Origin: Isoetes taiwanensis
Taxonomy: Eukaryota > Streptophyta > Lycopodiopsida > Isoetales > Isoetaceae
Direction of reading: 5' to 3'
Assembly (NCBI GenBank): GCA_021234155.1
Contig: JAJEKV010000041.1
Coordinates: 6,749,880 to 6,813,879 of the forward strand
DNA length: 64,000 bases
Shown piece after piece: positions 38,250-48,126 of this stretch (the stretch's first letter is position 1; the number at the start of each line of letters is the position of its first letter). The position numbers and the translations under genes were made by a program. Under the pieces are notes generated by a model. The model saw only the letters and a list, made by a program, of their open reading frames with translations. It was not told the origin of the DNA and did not search any database.

Positions 38250-38810
38250 ACATCACAACACTCCCCTTTTTTTTTGGCATGTGACTTAGAAAATATCCAT
38301 ACTAATCACTTCATATGATTTTCTTTCATAAGTTGGACGGAATTGGTTTTCCCCTTCCACACAGATCCAAGGAGAGCGACAAGTTCTCTCCTCTGCTATT
38401 GCATTATTATATGCACTATGGCTGACTCGAACAAGGCAAGGGGTTGATGCCTTATATGTAATGGAAGACTTGCTTACATTTATCAAATACTTAAGTTTGT
38501 TCTTTCTTTTTTTCCTTTTGCTTTTGTGCATATGCATGTGGAACTCAATAATCTTTAACAATGACAAGAGTTATACAAAAACAGTTACGCATTTCCACAC
38601 GATATCTCAACTCTGGACCTAGTTTGTTTGCCATATATCAAATTGTGTTGTCGAATTCGAACCACTTTTGAAGAATCACACGCTACTTTTTCACAAGCTT
38701 GGAGGGGCTTTTTGCAGTATCTCCATTGTGCCCTTCAGATTCCTTAATCATATGTAACATGCCCTTTGGGGTCTCAATTCCTTAGTTAATCTTACTCCAT
38801 GAAACTTCTA
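38250..38810. other. unassigned AT-rich DNA
   Basis: No gene-like frame or repeat is recognised here; it contains T-runs and the downstream end of the protease pseudogene region. Confidence 0.4.
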
Positions 38811-38814
38811 ACTT

Positions 38815-39410
38815 ATGTGGAAACCCTACCTATTTTCCTCCTTGTATGGAAACCCTTCCTATTTTCCTCCTCATGTGGAAACCCTTCCTAATTTCCATCA
38901 TGCAAGGAAATTAGGAAGGGTTTCCTTGGCATTGGAAAGCAGGGATGACGTGTACTTGATGGACGTGCCGGCTTAATGGAAGGCGTCCGTATCGATAAGC
39001 GTGAGAAGGCTCACGCGTGTAAATATTCTAAAAATAAAGCAATTCGTGGAAACCCTTCTGATTTTCCAAAGTGGAAACCCTTCCGTCTTCCGTGGAAACC
39101 CTTCCTAATTTCAAAAGTTGGAAATTTGGAATGGTTTCCATGGAAAATCGAAAGGGTTCTCGTGGAGACCCTTCCTGGTTTTATTGAAATCCGAAAGGGT
39201 TTCCCTGGAAAATCAGAAGGGTTTCCAAGTGGGAAACCCTTCCTGGTTTTATTGAAAGCCGAAAGGGTTTCCCTAGAAAATCAGAAGGGTTTCCAAGGAA
39301 ATTCGGGTTTCCATGGAAAATCGGAAGGGTTTCCACTGGAGGGCATTACGTTTACACTATCTCCGCCCAATTTGGCTTATTAAACACATCAATGGAAACC
39401 CTTCCTGGCT
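38815..39410. repeat. field of GGAAACCCTTCC motifs in both orientations
   Basis: More than a dozen copies of GGAAACCCTTCC, or its reverse complement GGAAGGGTTTCC, are spread over 600 bp, separated by short variable stretches rich in CCATGG-like and TTTTCC words. The core AAACCCT resembles the plant telomere/telo-box word but is followed by TCC. A 135-codon frame (38976-39383, +) is just these motifs translated (KGFPGKSEGFP) and is not called a gene. Confidence 0.8.
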
Positions 39411-40300
39411 TCAACATAACCATCAATCTAGATATGATTATATAATTAGTTAATATCTCTAAGTTTGAAGAAGATTGGAAAATTTTGTTTTGTATTGTCC
39501 ATAACAATTATTTTAAATGGCTAGATCCATTTTGAATTTTTCTTTTGCATGTAAATAAAATATGCAAATCATTAGCCAAAAGACAAAATCAATGCCATTA
39601 AATTCTTAATTTTTTTTGGTATAATAATACTGTTCACGTAATGTTTGGGTAGAGGCCATTTCAGACAATTTTGAACTCAAATTATTTTCAATAATCTATC
39701 CAATATGTGCCTGCGAACTAAGAAGAAAGAAAATCATTGCAATTGAAATCATGGCACCATTCGTTCAATAATCTATCCAATGTGTGCTTGCGAACTAAGA
39801 AGAAAGAAGATCATGAAATCAAGGAGGAAATTATGGCACCATTTGCCATGAAAGCTCTCTACCCAAACATTATGTTGGCTAGGATAATGGGCTCACGCAG
39901 GCCCATATGTAGGGTTTGGATGGCTCGCCCTCCCATTATCCCTATCAAAATATACCACAATATCCCAAAATCCAAGTCTATATGGTCAAAAGGATATAAA
40001 CTAAAGACCAGATGACTAATGTGAATATATTCAGCCCAAAAGAAAAGTTGATGCATCACGGGCCTCGACATTAAGAACTCTACGGGCAGCCCACGTCGTT
40101 GAGTGAGACAGATGAAATAAACCTAATCTACTGAAAATTCAAATTGATACGCGTATTTTAAAAGGAGATTGCATATCAGACAAAGCATTCTGAAAGATCT
40201 TGGGAAAAAAAAAAGGAATTGGAGAAATCTGATTGGAATTTCTGTAAGCAATTAGTCCAAAATAAGGCGGATATTATCCGATGTAAAATGTGTAAAGCAG
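39411..40300. other. AT-rich spacer with a short tandem duplication
   Basis: A 75-bp-offset duplication lies at about 39689-39735 and 39765-39811 (CAATAATCTATCCAATRTGTG and the following AAGAAGAAAGAA). The rest shows no gene-like structure. The 92-codon frame at 39737-40015 spans the duplication and has no recognisable domain. Confidence 0.55.
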
Positions 40301-40303
40301 TGG

Positions 40304-40621
40304 CTAGGGCGATGAAATGCTTGCCTTCCACTTGAGCGCTTGAGTATTACCATCATGGCTTGGACCCGAAGGAGGAACGGAGACCGTTCTTGGAAGCATT
40401 TGGTTCATCAATCCATCGCCATTTTTTCGAGGCCTGTGAATCTTCTTCACGAAACGTTGCACATTGCAAAACCTAAAATTTGGGCTCCTCCATCCAGCCA
40501 AAGCCCCGCTAAAAACAGGCGCTTCATTAGGATAATTTCTGCAGTATACGGGATGCCAACAAGCCACCATTAGAAGCATGCAACTGCTAAGCACAAGCAT
40601 CGAAACCATGTCAAATTTCAT
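40304..40621 (-). CDS. candidate IDA/PIP-type secreted signalling peptide precursor
   Basis: A 105-residue frame begins with a basic/hydrophobic N-terminus (MKFDM, then SMLVLSSCMLLMVACW) that looks like a signal peptide of about 25-27 residues. A variable, Arg/Lys-containing middle follows, and near the C-terminus VSVPPSGPSHDGN. Plant IDA and IDA-like precursors carry a C-terminal PPSAPS/PPSGPS core, and PIP precursors carry SGPSxxG. Both are cut out and perceived by LRR receptor kinases such as HAESA or RLK7. Size, signal peptide and motif placement fit. Odd points are about 16 residues after the motif and no H-N or G-x-G-H ending. It is unspliced and apparently single-copy here. The alternative is a chance frame. 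Family assignment is inference. Confidence 0.5.
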   Translation of the reverse strand: MKFDMVSMLVLSSCMLLMVACWHPVYCRNYPNEAPVFSGALAGWRSPNFRFCNVQRFVKKIHRPRKNGDGLMNQMLPRTVSVPPSGPSHDGNTQALKWKASISSP

Positions 40622-41457
40622 TCGCAGACAATCGGAGATGATAAGTATTCAGCAACCATAGGAGATCATAAGTATTCAGCGACCGCCAAAGTATTGAAAA
40701 CCATGAAGAAGCTCTGCCTCTAAGTTCACAGCTAAGGCAGTCAAAACTCAACAGCTAACTTCACGAGCAAGTTTGCTTTTAGAATCACTTTCTCCACAAT
40801 CCACATGTTCGAAGATCTTTCCTCGTTCACGAATCACCAACACTAAATAAATGGAGCCCCAAATTGCACAGCATATGCTCCACTGCTCCTGATCTCCATA
40901 GCAACATCTCAACAAGTTTGAACGTGTTCCTAGTAGCTGCCCTACTGGAATTCAGAGAGAACAAGGAAAAAAGAAAAACTTGGGGCGCATTGAAACCAAC
41001 GTATCGTAGCCCAAATCTCCAAGCGAGAGGCTCATCAATAAGCAGCGTTGCTTAGTTTAACTGCAGAGGTGCAGTAGTGATCCGACGTGCAGAGCACTAT
41101 CCTAATTGATATTAAATGCCCATGTATGTGCGCCGGCAGTGGCCTGGCTCTCATGCTTATGGCTTGATGAGGTCAGGTGAGGAACAACGTAGCTTTGGAG
41201 AGACCAGACCAGACTCAGACAGACAGCCTGCTCCCCCACTAAATGCTCCTGACATCCATCACTCTGCTCTCTTTTCGCTCTCCTTCAGTTTCATAAGTTT
41301 AATACACACATACCTAAATGTATTTCCCTCCTTCCAACTCGCGTGGGGTGGAGCCTCTTCTTTCACCTCGGAGGCGAGCTGGCTACTCCACGTCAAGGAA
41401 AGTTGGTGTTGATTCCTGTGTGAGAGCCAATGGCAGACTGCCATGTGGCAACCATTC
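40622..41457. other. low-copy DNA upstream of the peptide ORF
   Basis: It should contain the promoter of the minus-strand peptide ORF; a TATA-like TTTATTTAG on the minus strand lies near 40843-40852. The short frames on both strands are not recognisable. Confidence 0.35.
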
Positions 41458-41459
41458 TA

Positions 41460-41491
<32 letters not shown>
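41458..41491. repeat. (CTAT)n microsatellite
   Basis: About eight uninterrupted CTAT units. Shorter versions lie at 5951-5973 and 6363-6378. Confidence 0.95.
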
Positions 41492-41599
41492 TCAAGAATG
41501 GAAAGTGACTGCTTCATTCTGGCATGACCTCCTGAAGCCGGTTCGTTGCTGACCAACAGAGTTTTTTCTGAGTATTTGCTGAGTTTTTGCAGAGTTTTT

Positions 41600-41860
41600 G
41601 CCATAGCCGGTTCTGGCATGACCAACGGAGCAGCCATAGCCGAAGTTCCGGCATGACGAACGGAGCAGCCATAGCCGAAGTTTTTGAAGCTTTTGTGAAG
41701 ATTTTCTGAAGCCATAGCCGAAGCTTTTCTGAAGATTTCTGAAGCCATAGCCGAAGCTTTTCTGAAGATTTCTGAAGCAGCCATAGCCGAAGCTTTTCTG
41801 AAGATTTCTGAAGCCATAGCCGAAGCTTTTCTGAAGATTTCTGAAGCCATAGCCCCAAAT
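41600..41860 (-). repeat. 36-bp-type tandem repeat
   Basis: Units containing GCCATAGCCGAAGC and TTTTCTGAAGATTTCTGAA repeat about five times, with shorter degenerate versions to the left that carry CATAGCCGAAG and CGGCATGAC. Because the unit is a multiple of three, long frames appear on minus (SEIFRKASAMA repeats). No start context, composition shift or homolog supports a protein. Confidence 0.85.
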
Positions 41861-42012
41861 GGAATTTTGAAAATGGAACTGAGTTTTAAAATTCTTTTAC
41901 AGTTTTGTATTTCATGCAATCTGAACGATGTGTGGCTAAGTGCAACAAACTTTGTAATTGTGTATCCCCTAATATTGCATGTAGAAGAATCATAGCTGCT
42001 AAAAAAGGATTA

Positions 42013-42017
42013 CAGAG
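42013..42017. repeat. target-site duplication CAGAG, left
   Basis: CAGAG directly precedes the LTR and recurs at 52136-52140. Confidence 0.92.
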
Positions 42018-43915
42018 TGTTGACCCTCAACCTGGCTTCAAAGGTCAACCACAATAAGCCAACTTGAGTATAAACCCAAATTGGAGTTAGGACCTCCAGA
42101 TCACTTAAGGTGATCAGTCTATGGAAGATAAGTATATTGAAAGAACCAAAAACTCAAAGTTTTCTTACCTTTCCTATTTCTAAAAAATGGAACCTTGACT
42201 CATGATGTAGCAGTCGAAAATGAATTAAATGAATTGAATCTTTGGGTCAGATGATTTAGACTGGCACAAAAACGTTGTAGGAAGACAAAGGTGAAGTCCC
42301 TGACCAAGTTAGATCATTATCCTGAGAGATATTCAAGCTTAAAGTGGAGTCAAAAATTGGTCAATGGCAGTCAAACTGTAAAACAGTGATCAGGAAAATG
42401 GAACTAGAGTTTCTGACCACTTTTTTGGGAATTTCCAAAGCCAATATATCACAAGGCTCTTCTGGAGTGTGGGCATGAAGTCAGATTTTCATTTGAATAC
42501 TCATAAGTATTTTTTTGCATTAGGATTTTGCAAAATACAGTCAAGAACAGTCAAAACATAATGCAATTTTTTCTAACTCGAGTTGTAGATGGATTTTTTT
42601 GGTTTTTTCAAAGCATATGGGTCTCAGATGTCTCAGGGATTGATGGCAACTGGACCAAAAGCAACTAAGAACATAGGGGAATTTTCTGCAGCATTATATC
42701 AGAGAGAATTTCTTCAACTTGGCATCAAATTTTCATTGATAAGGAGGTAAATCAATCATAATAATAATGAATAATGGTACTTCAGTACTTCAAATGCAAG
42801 AAAATATCAACTTCAGGTCATCAAATAATTTTAAGAGATAATTTCAACCAAATCTCTTTGGATCTAATCGGGGAGTACTCAGAGTCTTCACAAATCCTTC
42901 AAGTCCTGCTTAGCAATGATCACTGTAAGGTTTGAGCGCTTCTGGCCTTTGAAAACTGCCTGTGTATGTCTGTTACAGTATATAGGTTTGATTTTGAGAT
43001 TCCTGGGGTTACAGACCATGATCTTAGGCTTAATGTGTTGCTTAGATGAAGGAATCCAAAAATAGTTAAGTTACAGAGCTTAAGGATCTAATTCCGGCGA
43101 GATATAAGCTGATTTCCAAGTTTTAGGGTTGAAGACCATATTTTTCGGCAAATTTCGCGATACGGTTCGCGTATTTTAAGGTGTATATGCCCGAATATGC
43201 CCGTATTTTGGCCTTTTAGGAATTTCGGCCAAGGTCTTTTAGGGATAATAAAATTCTATTATGGAGATCTAGCAAATTCGGCACCATGGAGGAGTATAGC
43301 CATGTAATCCTTCAAGTTTGGGGCTAGTTTGGGGCTATAATGAGTGGCACGAATACCTAGGCAATGGTCACCATGGGGTAAAAGGGAGAAAACAAATGGT
43401 GGTCAAGAGGGTAAAAGAATATGGACAAAATAGAATAATGGGAGCTCAAAAAGATATGTATGGGTGATGATGGTAATATTATGAAAGGAGAGGAAAAATG
43501 TAAGTAGAGAAAATATTTGAGATGAACAATTTGGCAAATATGGTAAAATGGGCAAGCTCAATGGTCAAATAAAGGCAGGGAAATGAGGCATGAATATAGA
43601 AGTAGAAAAGAAAAAAGGGAATCTAGGGTTTGGTGCCATGGGTATAGGAATCTTCCAAACTTCAAAAGATGTCTTCCAAACAACATAACCCAGATCATTC
43701 TAGAGTATATTCTTGACTAAGCATTTGACTCCAAATGAAATACCTCTTGTGACTTTCAACTTGAGCTCTTGTTGACCTGAAGAATGAACATTCTTTGACC
43801 TCCATATCAATATTGAATACCAAGATCTTCCAAACTTTGACCTAGTCTTTCAAGATGAATTGACCTAGTTTGAATGCATAGATCACAATTAGCATGTTGC
43901 CCCTTGGAGGCAACA
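42018..43915 (-). mobile_element. gypsy 3' LTR
   Basis: The minus strand starts TGTTGCCTCCAAGGGGCAACA, a terminal palindrome, and ends AGGGTCAACA. It is 1,898 bp, against 1,918 bp for the 5' copy. Confidence 0.93.
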
Positions 43916-44815
43916 TCTCGCCAAAACAAGAAAAAGGCTGGTCCCCTCAACCATGTGATGTAAAAAATGAATAACTAGAGGGGTCTTCAACTTTGTACCA
44001 AGGTGTGGTGTCTAAGTGAGAACATGATAGATAGAATAAGAGTGTGAAGTGCAAATGTTGATGAAATGAGTGTGAATGTGGTGATGGAATGATGTGAATG
44101 GAGTATGGTGAGTGAGAAAAGGCAGAAGTGAGTGTGAACATGACAGGGTGGTGATGGAATGATGTGAATGGAGTATGGTGAGTGAGAAAAGGTAGAAGTG
44201 AGTGTGAACATGACAGGGTGGTGATGGAATGGAGATGAAGTGAGTGTGCAAGTATTTGAGATTTTGCCAAAACAAGAAAATGCATGTCTTCTTCTTGACC
44301 TTCAAAAGTTGCAACTCTGCTATGGTGGTAAAGATGAATTGCAGAGTGCTTTTCTTCTTTTGGGAATGAAAACAAGAGTAAGGACAGATGAAAAAGAATG
44401 GAGGAAGAGTGCACCTGTCATGGAAACACACAAACCAATTAGTCTCAAATCCTTGCAACTCTGCTATGATGGTGAAGGTGATTTTGCAGAGTGCTGTTAA
44501 GGTATGGAAAAAAGAGAATAGAAGGCTGAATGGATGGTAGGAATGCTTTAAGACAGATGAATAAAAATGGAAGAAGGATGCTCCTGCATATGACACTTGG
44601 TAATCATTAGTATCAATCCTGTTTTGAGATCATTTGTACTGTTATCTGGTCAGATCACCCTATAAACATGAAACCAACTTATTAGAGTAATGTGCTCAAA
44701 AGTCAAACTGATCTAACTACTAGAGTAATGTGCTCAAAAGTCAAACTGATCTAACTACTTTAAACCTACTGTAGATCTCTAAGCTATTTAATGTAAAAAG
44801 AGGGACAAGCAAGCA
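43916..44815 (-). mobile_element. gypsy 3' non-coding region
   Basis: Between pol and the 3' LTR. It contains a roughly 70-bp direct repeat (about 44088-44157 and 44158-44227), a 38-bp repeat (AGAGTAATGTGCTCAAAAG..., about 44686-44760) and a repeated GCAACTCTGCTATG motif. The only conserved purine run, TGAGGGGACCAGCC (minus), ends about 23 bases before the LTR. Frames on minus (HSHHSITTL repeats) are low-complexity and are not genes. Confidence 0.75.
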
Positions 44816-44823
44816 TGCTGATC

Positions 44824-46854
44824 CTAATACCTTTTCAGATGCAGGATATTGATAGGATTTGGCAATGGCATTCCTGAAGTAACCTCTTGTAACCAATAAG
44901 AATTAGTACCTGCAGATTCTAGCACTACAAAGGGTCCTTCCCAAATATTATCAAACTTGCCAGCTGAATCTTCCTTTGACTTATTCCATTTGAGGACAAG
45001 CTCTCCTTTCCTAAAACTACCTTGTATTTTGTGTGCAACCTTGAATGTAGCCAGATCTTTAGCCTTTTTCAGCAAATTAGTGTTCTCAGCCTCCATTCTA
45101 TACTCATCTAGATGTAACAAGGCATCCAATCTTTCCTGTAAGGCACGTTCAAAAGGTAAGCACAATTTATGAGCTAATCTCAAGGAAGGTAATTCAAGTT
45201 CTACTGGTAAAACTGCCTCTATGCCATAAACCAAATTGAAAGGTGTGTGATTTGTAGCTGTTTTGATAGTGACTCTATATGCCCAAAGTGCATCCACTAT
45301 TTTGATATGCCAATCCCTCTTGTTAACCTCAACTGTCTTCTGCAAAATATTTTTCAACACTTTGTTAGTAGCTTCAGCTTGTCCATTACCCTGAGGATAA
45401 TATGAAGAGCTTTTGGTATGCTTGACCTTCAAAATGCTCAACAAATTAGCAATAACTTCATTAACAAAAGGGGTACCTCTATCAGAATGTAACTGGAAAG
45501 GAATACCAAATCTAGAACAAACATATTCATGTAAAAACCTTGCAGTTGTGAAGGCATTGGCCTGCCTCAAAGGTATGGCCTCTGCCCACTTAGTAAAATA
45601 ATCTATAGCCACAATAATATGTTGATGTTGACCTGTAGAAGAAGGATTAATGGGACCAATATAATCTAGCCCCCAAATTTGAAAAGGTCCTGGAGATATG
45701 ATAGGATTCAAGGCAGCTGGCAATAAAATTCTTTTACTAAAAATCTGACATTGATGGCAAGTTTTTATGACCTCATAGCAATCTCTAAAAATAGTAGGCC
45801 AATAATATCCAAACCTGAGAATCTTTTTTGCAGTGGTATCCCCAGCAAAATGTCCTCCACAGATACCGTTATGCATTTCCCTAATAATTAAGGCAGACTC
45901 ATCTTCATTTACACATCTCAACAAGATTCCATCTCGGTTAACTTTGCACAAGACATTGTCTATCAGCTTGAATTGTCTGCACTTGTCCGTGAATCTCCTT
46001 TTCTGACTGGAAGTGAGGCTTGGAGAGATGATCCCATATTGTAGAAAATCTCTAATAGGTTGCTGCCATCCTCCCTTGGCTTGATCTCCTTGAGTTACCT
46101 CTAAATGTGCCATTGCAAGTGAAGTGTCAGTAGTAGCCAATTCATCTTCATGGTCAAAAAATATGTAAGGCAAGTAGAGGCTAGGATTCCGTGCCAAATG
46201 CAACTCCTTTACAGAAATATCATAACTTTGCAACTTACAGGCCCTTCTCTGGATCTTTGGTTCATTAGTTGCCTTACCAAATAGCAAACCTATTGGGTTT
46301 TGCTTCATGTAGACTTGGACTTGGCTTTTCAGAAGCAAATGTCCTTGTCTATTACTAAGAAACATGAGAGCAGCAGCACTTTTTTCTATTCTGGTGTATC
46401 TTTCTTCAAGAGCAGACCATTGTTTGCTTGCAAAAACTATGGTATGCTTATCCTGCAAAATGGCTAAACCTATGGCCTTTTTAGTAACAGTGATATAAAC
46501 TTCAAATGGCATGCTCAGATCTGGTTTTTTCAAAAGAGTAGCTTCACGTATGGATGAAATGAGGAAGTCAAAAGCCTCTTGGCATTCTGAAGTCCAGGTG
46601 ATAGGTATGTGCTTGCTTTCAGACTTAGAAAATTTACCTACCCTGGTCAGCTTAGAAATGGGACTCAAGATATGAGCAAAATTTGGAATATACATTCTAA
46701 GGAAACTCGTCATATCAATAAAGCTCTTAACCTGCTTTAAATTCTTGGGGGGTGCTAGCTTTTTGAGGGCTTCAATCTTATCTTGAGCAACTTGAATACC
46801 TTGGTTGGATACTTCATGTCCTAAGAGCTGTCCTTTTGATGCAAAAAAATGCAC
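44824..46854 (-). CDS. pol: RT end, degenerate RNase H, integrase
   Basis: This open frame of 676 residues starts in the RT C-terminus (QLLGHEVS) and includes the RT-RNase H connection (FASKQWSALEERY). It continues with an integrase zinc region (HNGICGGHFAG ... CHQCQ) and the DDE core: Asp in WGLDYIGP, Asp in HSDRGTPF, Glu in YPQGNGQAEA. The C-terminal GPF motif is in NIWEGPFVV. In the usual RNase H the first catalytic Asp position reads VYITVT and the third reads VYMKQN, so both Asp residues are lost while the Glu (TRIEKS) stays. Upstream it is out of frame with RT because of an A7 run (46843-46849). The last residues are INILHLKRY. Confidence 0.92.
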   Translation of the reverse strand: MHFFASKGQLLGHEVSNQGIQVAQDKIEALKKLAPPKNLKQVKSFIDMTSFLRMYIPNFAHILSPISKLTRVGKFSKSESKHIPITWTSECQEAFDFLISSIREATLLKKPDLSMPFEVYITVTKKAIGLAILQDKHTIVFASKQWSALEERYTRIEKSAAALMFLSNRQGHLLLKSQVQVYMKQNPIGLLFGKATNEPKIQRRACKLQSYDISVKELHLARNPSLYLPYIFFDHEDELATTDTSLAMAHLEVTQGDQAKGGWQQPIRDFLQYGIISPSLTSSQKRRFTDKCRQFKLIDNVLCKVNRDGILLRCVNEDESALIIREMHNGICGGHFAGDTTAKKILRFGYYWPTIFRDCYEVIKTCHQCQIFSKRILLPAALNPIISPGPFQIWGLDYIGPINPSSTGQHQHIIVAIDYFTKWAEAIPLRQANAFTTARFLHEYVCSRFGIPFQLHSDRGTPFVNEVIANLLSILKVKHTKSSSYYPQGNGQAEATNKVLKNILQKTVEVNKRDWHIKIVDALWAYRVTIKTATNHTPFNLVYGIEAVLPVELELPSLRLAHKLCLPFERALQERLDALLHLDEYRMEAENTNLLKKAKDLATFKVAHKIQGSFRKGELVLKWNKSKEDSAGKFDNIWEGPFVVLESAGTNSYWLQEVTSGMPLPNPINILHLKRY

Positions 46855-47360
46855 TTTTTTGGATTTAGATTAACTCCTGAAGTCCTGCATAAAGAGCAAA
46901 TTTTTGCAAGTAATTCCACATGGTTAGTAGAGTGAGAACCCAAACAAAGGTCATCTAGATACACCCTAAACTCTTCAGCAGACATGGTTTTAAAAATAAC
47001 ATCCATTGCTCTTTGGAATGTAGCTGGGGCATTCATTAGGCCAAATGGCATTCTTTTCATAGCATATGTACCCCCGGGAGTGATAAATGAAGTCTTTGGC
47101 TGATCCTCCTCTTTGATACTGATCTGATTAAATCCTAAAAAACCATCCAAAAATGAGTACATGTCTTTCCCTGCAACAGCATATAGAATTTCCTCTAAAA
47201 AAGGCAAAGGATAACAATTTTTTATGGTGGCTTTGTTCAGGTCTCGATAATCTATACAAATTCTCAAAGCACCATTCTTTTTTTCCACTGGAACAATGCA
47301 TGACACCCATTCAGGATTAATAATCTCTACAATAACACCTGCATCCAACATTTTATGCAA
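46821..47360 (-). CDS. pol: reverse transcriptase core
   Basis: This frame of about 180 residues carries the RT fingers and palm: VEKKNGALRICIDYRDLN, FLDGFLGFNQI (first catalytic Asp), KTSFITPGGTYAMKRMPFGL, and YLDDL as the YxDD box. All catalytic residues are present. It is separated from the preceding frame by a single TAG in a TAGAA-repeat stretch (about 47375-47388) and from the next by a homopolymer indel. Both look like recent damage or sequencing errors. Confidence 0.92.
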   Translation of the reverse strand: MHKMLDAGVIVEIINPEWVSCIVPVEKKNGALRICIDYRDLNKATIKNCYPLPFLEEILYAVAGKDMYSFLDGFLGFNQISIKEEDQPKTSFITPGGTYAMKRMPFGLMNAPATFQRAMDVIFKTMSAEEFRVYLDDLCLGSHSTNHVELLAKICSLCRTSGVNLNPKKCIFLHQKDSS

Positions 47361-47378
47361 CTCATCTACTATTCTATT

Positions 47379-48126
47379 CTATTCTTTGATTAGATCTAAA
47401 AGTGAAGCATTGATCCTCCTTAACTTCTGGAAAACAGGTTTACACCCCTCCTTAATTTTAATTTCAAATTGACATACCTCTTCCTTGATACCAATGAGCT
47501 CAGAATAATCCCAAGCAAACACATCACTTCTTTCTTCAAAGAATTTGGTAATCTCTTCCTTGTTTTGTGTATCAAAGAGATCTCCCACAAACAGAGTTCT
47601 TTGCTGACCATGTTTATTAATGATGACTTCATTGGTTGCTTCTTCTTGTGATGCATTTATAACTAATATAGGGCAAAATTCCTTAGCCTCGTCCTCATCA
47701 AGATCTTCCTCTGGTATAGCTCCCTCAGATAAATAAGTCATTAAGGTATCTCTGCACAAAGCATCAGCTTCCCAATTCTGCTCCCTTGGGATATGAGTGA
47801 TTTTCCAGGAAGTAAAATAAGCAAGCATTCCCATTACCTGGTTTCTCAGAGACTCCATGTCAGCATTCTTGGCCTGATATTCACCACTAACCTGTCTGCA
47901 AACCAATTGAGAGTCTCCATAAATGTGTATGATTGAAATGTCCATAGCCTTAGCTTCTTGGAGACCTGCAATCAAAGCTTTATACTCTGCTACATTGGAA
48001 GTTATCTGAGGAAAAATTCTCCCTACTTTAGCCAAGAGTTTATTGGAAGTATCCTTTAGTATAGCTGTAGATGAAGCTACATTTATTTTCTTTGAAATCC
48101 CTCCATCAAACCATAAACACCCTCTT
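47379..48126 (-). CDS. pol: upstream RNase H plus linker to RT
   Basis: Open from about 48126, it begins WFDGGISKK and continues NVAEYKAL, IYGDSQLV and NWEADAL. These supply the Asp-Glu-Asp-Asp set of an active RNase H, most like the archaeal-type extra RNase H of plant Tat elements. A linker ending in LIGIKEEVCQFEIKIKEG and FQKLRRIN then leads to RT, as at an RT N-terminus. In known Tat elements the extra RNase H lies after RT and the normal RNase H; here it lies between protease and RT. The frame is -1 relative to gag-protease, with a roughly 45-nt overlap. Confidence 0.85.

Noticed and set aside
38976-39383. 135-codon + strand frame
   Set aside because: It is a translation of the GGAAACCCTTCC motif field; composition follows the repeat and no domain is visible.
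41488-41919. 143-codon and 114-codon minus frames with repeated AMASEIFRKAS / SEKLRLWLQK
   Set aside because: The tandem unit is a multiple of three, so all frames stay open; there is no evidence of a protein.
43947-44596. 194- and 155-codon minus frames rich in His/Ser
   Set aside because: They come from low-complexity direct repeats in the 3' non-coding part of the gypsy element.
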